Source: Adiantum capillus-veneris
Taxonomy: Eukaryota > Streptophyta > Polypodiopsida > Polypodiales > Pteridaceae
Reading direction: 5' to 3'
Assembly: GCA_014529385.2 (NCBI GenBank)
Contig: CM043958.1
Coordinates: forward strand, 146,656,734 to 146,720,733
DNA: 64,000 nt
Program-made: the position numbers and the translations under genes
The notes under the pieces: generated by a model
Told to the model about the DNA's origin: nothing
What the model saw: only the letters and a program-made list of their open reading frames with translations
The model's database searches: none
Part shown: in pieces, positions 33,071 to 44,079 of the stretch
How positions within the stretch are numbered: the stretch's first letter is position 1
Layout: each line of letters opens with the position of its first letter

Positions 33071-34826
33071 ATGGGGATCATAGTCCTGGAGACAGACGTG
33101 AGTGAGGATACATGTGAAGAAAAACTATTCACGTTCTTATACAACGCCCGTGCTCATCACCGTGCACCAGAACTATTAGGAATGTTTAATGCAGAGTTTT
33201 CTATATAGAGGATTATAGATTTCTCATTTGAGTACCTACAAACCCATTTGCAACAGTATGAGGCAGTCACTTGTGACAATTCCATGACAGTTGATGGCAT
33301 GAGATATGTGCACCCAACCGACCTTGACACTGACAAGAGTGCTTCAAGGAGACTGAATCGTTGTCTAGAAAAGTGTCCCTCCAATGCACTGCTTGTACAA
33401 GACAGGTGTATGAAGCACTTCAAAAAGTGTCGCTTAGTGGAATTCTACCACGGGTTTGTCTGTTACTTATACTTGTAGACGGTTGGTGAGTCAGAGACTT
33501 CCCAGTCAACAACTTTTGGTAGTTGTCCATTGGCGCCGGAGGAAGAGGTAGAGGATGTGGAGGTGCAGTTCGACCCAGAAGAAGAGCGGGTAGAGGTACT
33601 AAAGGAAACATTTGATGCAGGCTTAACTCTTGTTTCTCTTGCGGATGCAGCAATAGGGTGCAAGCAAGAAAGTCCAAGTAAGGAAGTGACTTTGCCTCTG
33701 AATTGTGCTCCCAGCTTTGCTATGGCGGGCGACACCCACTATGTTCTGCGCACAAATATCATGCATGAGCTCAATATACGAGAGGACTACTGCCTAGCTG
33801 CAATTGCAAATTTTTTTGAGGCAGACATGGGGTTTGTGGATGATGATGGAGTGGACCAACATCTTATTGCTAACACAGCTGTCCGCGACTCACAGTTCAC
33901 TTCAGGGTGGCAACTGATCAAAGATACATTCAATGAAGCGAAGTTCGGAGAGGCCAATTTACCAACAGATGAGCAGTTTGAATCGACAACAAAACAACTC
34001 GGCTTGGAAAACATGGGTAGGCCCGTGGCACCCAGAGATCAGGTAATGAATAGTCAGTCTATTCACTTGTGGGGGAGGTCGACGCTGGAAATGGACGAGA
34101 ATGAGATGGTAACTTTTGTTGTGCATTCAAATGGTATTGGAGATTGCCCAGTGATAAAATATCATGATCATTTTTTTATTTGACAGGTGCTAGTGTATGA
34201 CGATAGTTTCCTTAGAAGAGCGGGAGGCTCACGGCAAGGGCTTGTCACTGGAGTCCAAGGCAAGGATGCGGCGTTGTCTCACTGCATCGGGCGTTTCAAC
34301 CACAAAAAGGTTTGTAGAAACAATTCAAGTACTTGGCAATTGTACTCATCTCACTTACGGCCCATAAATTCATTACAATTTTTATGTAGATCATAATATA
34401 CCACAAGGAATGCTCCGATGATAATGCAAAGTTCCCATTGTAAAGTTATTACAAGATTGTGTGGTGGACACCCCCTCCCACTAAACGCAGAAAGACTAAT
34501 TTTGATTGAGAAATAGTTTGCTCTACGCATATTTGGCATTGGGTATGGGTGCCAAGCACTCAGAGCCCCCTATTTCATGTCCTACACAGCTCAGGCTCTG
34601 GCTACAGGGGTTGAAGACCCGAAAATCTTAGATCCATACAACAAGCGGCTGTTTCTAAGGGAAAGCAGATGCCTGATGCCTGTGGGGATGCTGCCATCAA
34701 CAGACGAACGATCTCGTCTACAGAGCTTGCACATAGAAGAGGTACAAAGTGAGGAAGAAGGAGGTGCATCGAAGAGGATAAAAATGACGGGCTCAGGTCC
34801 ATCTTCTCCTGCTCCTGACTCGTGAC
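33071..34826 (+). pseudogene. Multi-exon protein of unknown function with in-frame TAG codons
   Basis: One plus-strand frame is open from ATG 33,071 to 34,108, except for TAG at 33,206 and 33,476. A 78-nt GT-AG intron (34,109-34,186, acceptor TTTATTTGACAG) joins in phase to exon 34,187-34,309. An 80-nt intron (34,310-34,389) then leads to exon 34,390 onward. A frame change follows near 34,440, and another long frame (interrupted by TAG at 34,514) continues to 34,825, ending in an acidic, Lys-Arg-containing tail. Features include an acidic stretch (APEEEVEDVEVQFDPEEE), FFEADMGFVDDDGVDQ and VLVYDDSFLRRAG. I recognise no family. The splice signals, phase agreement and protein-like composition support a real gene, while the TAGs suggest decay or recoding. 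It starts directly after hairpin array 4. Confidence 0.6.
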
Positions 34827-34989
34827 CATCGCCACCTCGTATGGCGCTCCACCGCATTTGAAGCTCCCCAAGCCATCTGTTTCTTCTCTTTGCAGATGTG
34901 TTGTAAAGACCGTGTAATTTTTGAACTCTTAAGAAGTTCCTTCTACCTTGCTCTATGAATTAGTCGTCTATAAGTCCATTGGTGTAACT

Positions 34990-35790
34990 CTAATAGGCTA
35001 TTGGCCTTATCTTTTCCTCTCCCATGTCTAGTGTGCTTAAGATTACTTGCTCTTGCCATGTAGTGGGTTTTTTCCATGCCTTGTGTAGACCATATTGATA
35101 GTGAGCCGTATGTCTTGGCAAAATATGGACCATGGTTGAACAGTATGTGCTGCATTGAAATAAAACAAAATGGTCTATAGAGTACAATTTAAAATTTTGT
35201 TTTGTATACGTAGAATGCCAACCCACCATGTAATGTGTGATATGTTGCCCACCCCACCCTGTAAGGTAAGCCTTTTTCCAATCTAGCAAGGCTGCTTGAA
35301 ATGATGTGAGCTTACTTTGGTCCCAAGAATGCTGCTCAACGTAGTGGAAAATTTTATCTAGTGATTTCCACACGTTCACCTTGTGATTCTGGATTGCCCC
35401 ACCACCAGCATTGTCTTTAACCACTTTCTGTAAGTGTTTCCATTTGTTGAACAGGTTTCTCCTTTCTTCTCTATCTGAATCTTTGAGGCTAAACCCAAGA
35501 AAACTTCTTTCCTTCACTCCACCTATCGATGCTTTCCCTGGTACCTTGTACCAAATTTGAGAAATCTTAGGGTCCTCTTCGATTTTGACATTGCCTCCAC
35601 TCAAACCAATGTCTGAGAGCACTCCCTCTAATGCTTTGATCACTCTTTTCGACTCACTCTCTGGCTTTAATGTCTATGCAAGACTTATGTACAAATGAAC
35701 CACCTTTTCAATTACTCGACAGAGTGCATGAAGTGTACAGACGTGAACTCTATTCACAGGAATATCAAGCACTGGTTTAAAAGTCTTATC
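34990..35790 (-). pseudogene. ORF of unknown family cut by the LTR of element B
   Basis: The minus-strand frame runs from the LTR boundary (about 35,796) to a stop at 34,990, with one TAG at 35,674. The reading has PVNRVHVCTLHALCRVIEKV at the upstream end, then KALEGVLSDIGLSGGNVK, a lysine-rich helix and SFQAALLDWKKAYLTGWGG. It is about 265 codons, well composed, and starts without a Met, so it was longer before the LTR of element B landed in it. The segment from about 35,200 downward is less protein-like. The family is unknown to me. The His/Cys phrase could be metal-binding, but that is speculative. The missing upstream half is not seen on the far side of element B. Confidence 0.5.
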
Positions 35791-35796
35791 TTGAAG

Positions 35797-35801
35797 ATGT
35801 C
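35797..35801. repeat. Possible target-site duplication ATGTC of element B
   Basis: The five bases before the LTR. The partner copy was not found because the other end of element B is missing or rearranged. Confidence 0.3.
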
Positions 35802-36727
35802 TGTTGGTGGATACGCCGCGACGGACGTCAACATAGCGAGAAATCACCTAACAAGATTTGTCAGCTAAGGACGAAGCTCGACCCGCAGGCGCGTGGAAGC
35901 AAGCATAGAGTGTCAACCTACACTCCACCAACTCTCGACTAATTCCTACAGAGGTCTCTACCCAATGTCTAAGCTACAGCCTTCAGGCGTGCATAAGAGG
36001 AGATTTCCTACAACGCTTTCAAGAGCCAAATACCCATCAAACGTTCTCAAAACACCACAGAACTTGAAGAAAACCCTATTAACATCAATAGGTCGCTCTC
36101 CCTAAGGTCCATGAACCAAAATCCTAACCCTAAACACCTAGTGCAAAATCACGTAGGATGTCTGGTCGAAATTTGCAGGTCATCGTTTCCAAAAACTAAA
36201 GTGCCTAATGTGTAGCTCTACTCAATGTGAACGCGTGGATATGCTGAAATGCAAAAACGGATAACGTATGCTCACTGAATCACCAGATGTAGCTCGTGGG
36301 TCGAGTTCACAAAACCAGACCGTACACCCACAATGTAGGTATTGGCGCGGAGCTCTCGTCGGGGCAACACGCTGCACTTCTCTACACTCGATTCCGACCA
36401 CCGGTGCATGCATAGCGTCAAGATGAAACTCTCACTCTCTCTCGTACACAGTACGCTCACTCACACAAACAGAACTTTTTTTAAAATGACAAAGGTTTTT
36501 TCATTAAGGTCAAAAGTGGTATAAATACCATACAATCTCAAACCCTAAAGTTCCAATTTAACCATCTACTCAATCTAAATGTAAAAAATGGGATACAATC
36601 TGGAAGCTTCTCCAAGCGCCACTATTTACAAAGGTAAAGTGACGATTTTTCTCGATTAAAGAATAATTACAAAAAATAATATTCCGCCGAGCAATCATTA
36701 TCCGTAGGGTGTGTCCAGCTGCTAACA
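35802..36727 (-). repeat. LTR of element B (3' LTR)
   Basis: 926 bp with TGTTGGTGGATACG at the left and GCTGCTAACA at the right, giving TGTT...AACA ends. A TCTCACTCTCTCTCGTACAC tract and CACGTAGGATGTCT (half of the leader palindrome) lie inside. A purine tract on the minus strand follows directly. The second LTR of this element is not seen in the window. Confidence 0.75.
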
Positions 36728-36770
36728 CTCCCCCCCTCCTAGTTCAGGTCGTCCCCGACATGGCAGTTGA
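36728..36770 (-). promoter_or_regulatory. Polypurine tract of element B
   Basis: On the minus strand AGGAGGGGGGAG precedes the LTR start TGTTAGCAGC. The neighbouring GTCGTCCCCGACATGGC phrase is shared with the same position of element 1. Confidence 0.75.
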
Positions 36771-36779
36771 GCTACTTCT

Positions 36780-39400
36780 TTAGTGTAGGCTTTCACACAT
36801 CTTTAGAAGGGATTCATATCGCACATGCTGAGCCAGTAACGTCGGGCCGAATATATCTGTGTTGATGGTGAAGAAGCCGGTGCAGAAGGATTCTTCAAAG
36901 GCATGGAGGTGATAAGAAGTCAAAAACATAATTCTCTGATATAGTGCATGTATCACCTCGCGAGAAGGCTGAGCAGACAGATCATAGGCACATCTGTATG
37001 TATCTTGGAAGAAAAAGATATTGTCTATCGCCTATCCAGGTTTGAAGGTTTCGAATACCGCTAGAAGGGTTTTACATATTTTTCTCAGCATGATGCAAGA
37101 TAAGTCATGCAAGCCAGTGAACAATTTGATGGCGCTCGTTAGGGTTTTCACCATGTATTGCTCACTCATTCTCTCGCCTTCCTTCAAGCATGGCAACTTC
37201 GGGTAATTGAGCCAAGTGGGTTGGCTTCTCTGCAACAGCTCTTGGGCTTTCCATGTCCTCATCCTTGGTAGAGGGAAAAAACTGAGGTTGTCTCTGATTC
37301 TTTTGGGCGCCTCTACTAAATGAATTAGATATTGCAGATATTTTGTGAGCCATGCCTTTCTCCACCTGGGTTGAGAATCCACTATCATCTTGACTCCTTC
37401 AAGTTTGGAGATATCTGCTTTGTACAATGGCACTGTTGGCTCCTCTTTTATTCGTGTGTTGATCGTAGTAGCTTCATACTTTAGCAGAGGATATGGGAGA
37501 GAAGGCTGTAGCCATTCACGCCGAAGGTTACTGGCATCTATCTTCTAAATGGTCATCAATTTAAACACTCTCTTCTCCCACTCCAATGCTTCTCTGGTTG
37601 TGTCTTTTACTACCGCTTCTATGGCCTTCTGCAACTTTTCTTCTTCTTCTTGTGTCAGATCCTGGGGTTCTTATGAGGGTCCCACAAGGATTTCCTCTTG
37701 CAAATTGGTGTCCACTAGATCTGACACATTTTCTATGTCGATTCCTTCCATTGTTGCTAGCCCGGTGCTAAAATGTTGCTCTTCAGTTTGTTGTTGGCCT
37801 TTCAGCTCATCTATTTGCTTCTGAAATGTCTTCTTTGCCTCTTCCACTTGATCTCCCATATTCACTAGGAGGTCTTTCAGATCTGCATTGATTTTTTCCG
37901 CCTCCTTGAGCTTTCTCTTGATGTCTTCACTTTTTGTTTCCCATCTCTGAAATTCCTCGTCCATCTTTCTCTTCACGGCTTACAGCTCATTTTGCATGGC
38001 TTTGTTCTCTTCTCCAAGCGGTTTTGCATTACAAGAGATCCCTCAGCCAACATCAGTCTTTGCCTCTTCTCCAGTGTTAACTCCTTTTGGGGTTCCTTCA
38101 TTTGTTCTTCATACAGGTCACTTTTTGAAGTTGTGCCAGTCGAGCTAGCAGCTCTGACTCTGGTCGGAGATGCCCTTAGCCTTTGGATGGTCTGATCTTT
38201 CACTTTCATCTGATCTTTTAGCTCTATTACCTCATCCTGGCTTGCCTCATGTTCTATCTCGGCCTTTTCCTTGGCATTCCTCAAGGTTTCCACCTCTTTG
38301 GACTCTTCAGCAAGTTGTAGAGTCAGATTGTCCCTCTCTCTCTCCGCATCTGTCAATGACTTGCTGATTTTCTTGTATTCTTCCTCTGCTCTTTGAAGTT
38401 TGTGTTCTGCTGCCTGATTCTGTTGTTCCATCTCCTGGCATCTTTGTAATGCTGCGTCCGGACTGGCTTGCAACTTTGTTTGTTCCTCTATATTCTCTTG
38501 GCCCTGTTTTTGCAGTGAGTCCACTTTAGCCTTGATATAAACTTCATTTGTTTTGAGAGTATCAATCTCACTCTCAGTGGCCATTGATCTTGCTTTGAGC
38601 CCGATTAGATTTTGCATTACCACATCCCAATCATTGGTTGGTGGTTGTAGGTCCACTGTATCGGTGGCCATCTCTTTCAATTCCACTAACCGAAGGCTCT
38701 GCATATGTTCCTTGGGCCTTGTGCTTGCCAAATCAAAGGCTACAGTAGCTGCCTCTTCTCGAGAGTACCCCGCGGCTAGTAGATAAAGAAATATTCTAAA
38801 ATTTCTTTCCTCTGGATCTAGCTGCTCACCGTTTGGTTCAGCTTCTTCTTTCTGCTCTTCCTCTTTGGTCTTCTCTCTCTTGGAATCTTCTTGTTCATCA
38901 GGTCTGTCCAACTCCTCTTTTTGTTGGGTTTGTGGAGGGCTAAGGGGAGGTGGTGATGGGGGTGGGTTGGATTCCCGGCTTGACGGTGGAGTTGGTGGCT
39001 TCTTCTTGAAATCTTGGTCCGCCTTGGTTTTTCTCTCTCTTTCTTGGCCCTCCTGCTCTTCTAGAAGCTGCCGTCTTACTTCGTCCACTTCTTCTTCTGT
39101 AAATGGGATATTCGGGATATTTTCTGTCGTATCGTCTAGGATCTCAAAGTTTTTGATGTAGTCTTCGAACCTATCCCGGTGAACCCTTCGAGATGATCCC
39201 AACATGGCTTCCAGGGATGGCTTCCACAACTCGCTTACATCTCCTTTTAGTGATCTCTCGGCTATGAAGCTTTCCATCAGTCTTTCTAGCCGCACCGCTT
39301 TTTGTGACTTGGTTTCTTTGATCGGCACTTGTAGACTTTCTTTCTTTCCTTTCTTCGACTCTAGCAACTCTTCTAGCACGGTCTCTAACCGGCGCTTCAT
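36780..39400 (-). pseudogene. Long coiled-coil ORF of element B
   Basis: The minus-strand frame 39,400-37,973 (475 codons) continues through one frameshift into 37,976-37,671 and, after further stops, to about 36,800. It begins with basic helices (LETVLEELLESKKGKK), then FTEEEVDEVRRQLLEEQEG, a Pro-rich acid linker (PPSPPPLSPPQTQQ) and NFRIFLYLLAAGYSREEAAT. A long heptad-type coiled coil of Glu/Gln/Lys follows. No enzyme motif is present, and no RT, RNase H or integrase lies anywhere in element B. This could be a structural Gag-like or accessory protein. Its real function is unknown. Confidence 0.6.
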
Positions 39401-39456
39401 CCTTGTGGCTACCCTGGGTGCCTTGAGTGGTTCTTCTTCCTTATCTTCCTTTAGCT

Positions 39457-40269
39457 TTAGACAATCATTTTGTCATGCCAGTTTCCCTTGGCATGTAATG
39501 CTCCATAGACAACTTTTGTTATCAGCTCACCAAGTACAATATAGGTGGGATTTCTGTTCCCCATCTTCACCAGATTGTCGTGGATGTAAGCGGCATAATT
39601 TATCTCTTTTGGTTTGCCCTTCTGCATTGCCCAGGTGAAGGTGGTAGCAATGGCTCCAAGTGGCATCCTGTATTTTTGTGGCCGCTTTGTACACATGTGG
39701 AAGTATTGATTGTAGAGTTGGCTCATGATAGCCACCTTTGGGTTTGCAATGTCCTCAAATGTGTAGTTATTCTTCTTTTCCGAGTAGACCTTGACTTCAT
39801 CTCGCCTCTTTGTCACACTATCTTCTTTGTTTGAGATGTCAAGTGCAGCTGCCACCACCCTCTCTGTGATGACAATCATGGTATTTGGCTTGCCTTGCAG
39901 ATCTGTGACTCGGGCCACTCCATCTTCTTTGATTGTGGTTACAAATTCCCACACTCTTTTGATGTCAATCCCTGCTGGCAAAGCTTCAAAGTAGTTGTGT
40001 AGATCCAACTTCTCCAGGTAATCCCCCATCTTGCTCCTAACAAATTCATTGAGCTCTCGTGGTATCATGGGTAGCTCTACTGCATTTCCTTCAAGATCTT
40101 TGAGTACTCCTTGGTAGATTCTCAGATCATTGGACTCGAGCAGATCATCTTGAATCCATGTGCTGGTGGGCTTCAGGGTTCCTTATGGGATCACAAATGG
40201 CTCCGCTTCTTCCAAGTAGTCTTTTATAGTCATCCTCTTCTTCTTTGCAGGTGATTTTGTGGCTGCCAT
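39457..40269 (-). pseudogene. Helical ORF 1 of element B with one in-frame stop
   Basis: I start the minus-strand frame at ATG 40,269 (MAATKSPAKKKRMT, a basic N-terminus). It runs 270 codons to 39,457 with a single TAA near 40,184, a likely Gln codon mutated. The body includes MIPRELNEFVRSKMGDYLEK, VITERVVAAALDIS, KYRMPLGAIATTFTWAM and NYAAYIHDNLVKMGNRNPTY. This order resembles plant retroelement ORFs of the coat or 'plant mobile domain' kind in general style, but I cannot name a family. It is the first ORF after the palindrome-bearing leader, so a Gag-like role is plausible. It is followed by the coiled-coil ORF 56 bp downstream. Confidence 0.6.
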
Positions 40270-41400
40270 GGATCTTGTTGCACTCAGTAGTCCGAAGTTA
40301 GCGTTTTTTCCATATTAGCTGATAAACTGAGTTCTTACTACCCAAATGACTTGAAAATTGAAAATAAAACTTAAAAGGAACTAGGGAAACTCTGCATTTG
40401 CCCACAATAGCTTCTGGCTAAAAAATTATCATTTAGACATCCTACGCGTAGGATGTCTAACTTGTCCGTTTTTGGTGAAACTTGGTAGGCTGGTGACCCT
40501 TGACCTGTGCAACATGGCTATGTGATTGGAATTGGGTTTGGGCATCAAAAAGTGCAATTTTGGGCAGATTTAGGCTTTTGTCTCACAAATTGGGTAGGTT
40601 GTCCTCAACAGGTGGAAAATGATATTCAAATGGGTTGAAAGTGGATATACAGGCTTCTTACACCATGTTAATGGCTTTCATGAAGTCAAATCCTGCACAG
40701 TAGGTGAAAATGAAACTGGAGACATCCTACGCGTAGGATGTCTATTTCATCAGAATGGCTTGAAGTTGGTTCTGGGGGAAGCTCTTAGCATGTGGAACAT
40801 GGCCTGCTCTTAGATTTTGATTTGGATAAGCATTGGTGTGGTTAAGAGCATATGTAGTGTTTTTTGGCTCAAAAAGTGCATCTTGGAGATGTTGGGGGCC
40901 AAATGTGATGGGAATGGCTTGAAACTTGATACATGGGCTTATGAAGGTGTTATAGAGAGATCTGGAACTCAAAAATACCAGCTGGGGGGTCAAATTGGTC
41001 ATTTAGACATCCTACGCGTAGGATATCTATTTCATCAATTTTCACATCTGACCCCACAGTTAGCTTGGCAATGTGCTCATGAGTGTATTGTGCAAGTTTC
41101 ATGTGATTTGGACTAGTTTTGGTAGGTCTATGACCCATTATTGCCTCTATGCTCTGACTTTGCGTTTTTTGATGCACATGAGGTCAACTTTTGTCCAAAT
41201 GTGATGAAACTTGGTGGCTAGCATGTACAGGCTATTCGAAAACTGTGTGTGATATGAGATGTTGAGTTTGGCTCCCATATATGGCCTTGAGACATCCTAC
41301 GCGTAGGATGTCTCCTGATGAAATTTATGTGAGAAGTGCTACTGGTGCCTGCCCTGAGCCCCCCTGAGTCCCTTTTAAGCCCTATTTCAACAAAAAAGTC
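40270..41400 (-). other. 5' leader of element B with four evenly spaced palindromes
   Basis: No gene. Copies of the 24-nt palindrome with core ACATCCTACGCGTAGGATGT start at 40,435, 40,720, 41,005 (one mismatch) and 41,290, spaced exactly 285 bp each. The sequence between copies is clearly diverged. The primer site and 5' LTR expected to the right were not found. Confidence 0.9.
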
Positions 41401-42489
41401 AAATAGATAGAAAGAAACTCCCTGTGTGGCTTTCAGAGCCTCTGAGCCGTTTTCTAACTCTTGGAGTGATTTTCGGCGATGAATTTCTTGATGTTAGTCT
41501 CCATAGCTTCAAGGTCCCTTGGGGATCCTTGCCATATGATTTTTGTTGACTTTGGCTTCATCAAAGCTCCGTTTGGCAATTTGTCGCTCTGGAAGCGCCC
41601 GTGGTTGTGCTTACATGTTGTCGATGACTTGTGGTGGTCTACCACCATAGGACTTGGTTGTTGATGGTCTAGGAAAGCCGCTCGTGAAGTTTGGTGGCAA
41701 ACGTACATGCTGTTTGGCCGTGAGGGCTCGTTGACGCTTTGTGTGTTTGATGCCGTTTCTGAAGCTTAGTGCCACTTCGGGTCGCCTTATGGCCATGTGG
41801 GCTATATAGACTTGTCGAGCATGTCGAGATGCTCCTGTCTATGGGTTTTGGTAGCATTTGGGCGCCTTTCCACCGATTTACCATTTGGTGGCCTCTTGCA
41901 GGGCTCTAGAAGTTAGGGTTTTTCCCAATGGTTTTCCGCCGCCTTTGGGCATCCAAGAGTGGTCTCCTATGCTAGAGTCAGCCGCCGATGAAGTTTCGTT
42001 GCTTTTGGGTTAGCCATTAGGTGGCCACTTCACAGTTAGGTCTCTACTGTTCGCTTCCCGTGTGAACCCTACACTAGTTTTCGCAACAAAACATCAAACA
42101 TACGCGAAAAGCTTAAGGTGGTGAGCCTACCTCTCATGTCTGGAGCCTCTCGGGTGGTCGTGCGCGTCGTAGAAGCCGCTGGGAAGTCCTGTTCGCTCTA
42201 GGTGCAAGAGCTCTCTCTCAAGAAGGCAATAGTAGAAATGAGCTTTAAATGAAGTGAAAAAATCTTATAATGGGGGTCCCCGAACCACTTTCCATGAAAT
42301 TTGACATGTGCTCCCAACTTCTTGCGAGATGCAGTTTAGGCTCGAAAAATTCTTGATTTGGACTCCATTTGCCCAGTTTTCGAGAAATTTGACGTTTCGG
42401 TCAAAATCTGGCCAAAACACGCTTTCCGCTCCATTCACATAATTGCACCCCAATTGTACCATAGGTTGTCCTATAGTCACTGATTATCC
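41401..42489. other. Unassigned GC-richer stretch between elements B and C
   Basis: Open frames of 60-85 codons occur on both strands without domains. It could be the LTR of element C or another inserted element. TGTT...AACA ends with matching partners were not found, so I leave it unassigned. Confidence 0.3.
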
Positions 42490-43085
42490 CCATATTTTTT
42501 GTTTTTCCTTACGATCGTTTTTCACCTGCTTTTTGTATTTTTGAAGTTTTTCTGCCAATAATTAGTAAAATAAAAAAGAAATAGTAAATCAAACCCAAAA
42601 AATCCCCAAAAATCATAATAACTCAAAAACATCACCGCAAAACACTATATACACTCACATGCAATTTTTATGGCCGGATTTCTTCGTTTTACCAATATTT
42701 TGTCCGAAAAATGGCTATTTTTATCTATATACACACACCTAGGGGTTTGATTTGGTGTTTGGCCCCATATACTTGTAGATTCATGCTGTATAAGGGCATA
42801 TGTACTTAGGTTAGTCCAAAAAATTTTGCAATCAAACGACAACCCTCTAAAATAGTCAAAAACATGTCCTTTTTTTTGCTCTTTTTACCATTGGGTCCGC
42901 ATTTATGCCTCCCCCCTCCTAGCCGGAGTCCTCCCGGATGACAAGGGATTGCCTCGGTGTATGTGCCATGTATGCGTTAAAAATTGTGCTAATGCTCGGT
43001 CGTGTAATGTGGCCCTATATGATGCATACTTGGTCAATGCATGGAAAAATTAATGATGTGCAAGAGGAGGGTATAAGCAAGATGC
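42490..43085 (-). other. 3' block of element C conserved with element 1
   Basis: Homologous to 12,510-12,990: CCTAGGGG..., a TGCGGACC / purine-run junction near 42,895-42,925 (minus AGGAGGGGGGAGGCATAAAT) and TCAATGCATGGAAAA near 43,035. In element 1 this block lies inside the element between the WxPK ORF and the LTR, so I annotate it as 3' untranslated sequence rather than an LTR end. Confidence 0.6.
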
Positions 43086-43863
43086 TTATTGGCATTCGCC
43101 GTCGAGGTTTCCTGTTGTTGTTGATGTGGTTGGCGGATTTTCTTCACAAGTAAAAGTTGTAACCCTACAGCTCTTTGTTTGATCGTCTTTCTTGTAAAAG
43201 TCGCTTGGTTTGCCGCTACTGTCGATATGGCCATGGTTGTCTCCTTGGAGAGAATTGTCGTGTCGGAATTGGCCATAGTCTTTGTCTCTTTTGCTTTACA
43301 TTTGTAGCTTTGTTTTGGAGGTCTTTGTAGGTTTAGTTCTATTTCCGCGGTTGTCATTGTTGTGATGCTGATTGGCACCCACCTAGATCGGTTTGCCGGT
43401 TTCATATGTAGTGTGTTTTTGCATGCCGATGTTGCTTGTACTGAAGGGAGTTCCTATTGCTTTGGTTTTGGGATCCAAATGCGAGTCGCATTTAAGTTGT
43501 TACTGAGCATTCTCTTTGGGATCCATATCTCTGTTATTCCCTTGGTTTTTGGTTGAACTCTTTTCTCCTGTTGACTCCTGCTGTTGTATTGCATGTATGC
43601 CATGTCACCTTTATCCTTCCGCACCCATACCTGTTTCTCGCATGTTGCTAACCTTGATCTTTGCACTGCGGTCTGTTTTGTTTTATGGTGGTAGTGAACA
43701 TGGTTGGCAGTTCCGTGTTTGTTCGCCATGGGTATCGTGTTTTTCTTTAGTGGCACCCATCCTTTTGGTTCTTTATCTAGTGAGCATGTTTTTGCCATCT
43801 GGTTCTTCCAAAGTTGCTGACCAAAGGGTACCACCTATTGTTCTTGTGCATGCTGAATTTTGA
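43034..43863 (-). pseudogene. WxPK-repeat ORF of element C
   Basis: Minus-strand frames 43,454-43,834 and 43,034-43,405 hold the motif family seen in element 1: KGWVPLK, QVWVRK, EIWIPK, RIWIPK, then SRWVPI. The region is basic, with Gln/Thr/Lys linkers and His-rich parts (HVHYHHK). In element C it lies about 250-1,100 bases downstream of integrase and the second pepsin-like motif. It may be a separate 3' ORF (as env-like ORFs are in Athila) or the end of the polyprotein. At least one frameshift separates the two parts. Function unknown. Confidence 0.6.
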
Positions 43864-44079
43864 CTGCATCCGCATTCCAATCTATCTACACATTATACTC
43901 TTTTTGTCAAGGTTGTTCTAACAACATGGGGTGTTGTGTGCTTTCATCCTCAACCACATTAAAATTGTGTGGGTAAATATATTGATGTATTTGTACATGC
44001 AATATAGTCCAGCCCAATGTTTTTAGCGAATGTGATGTACTACTTTTTAGCACTTGTGGAGTAGGGTGTAGTTGCCCTT

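Noticed and set aside
42880-42930. LTR end of element C at the TGCGGACC/purine junction
   Set aside because: The homologous junction in element 1 (about 12,712) is internal to that element, and no partner LTR with this end was found.
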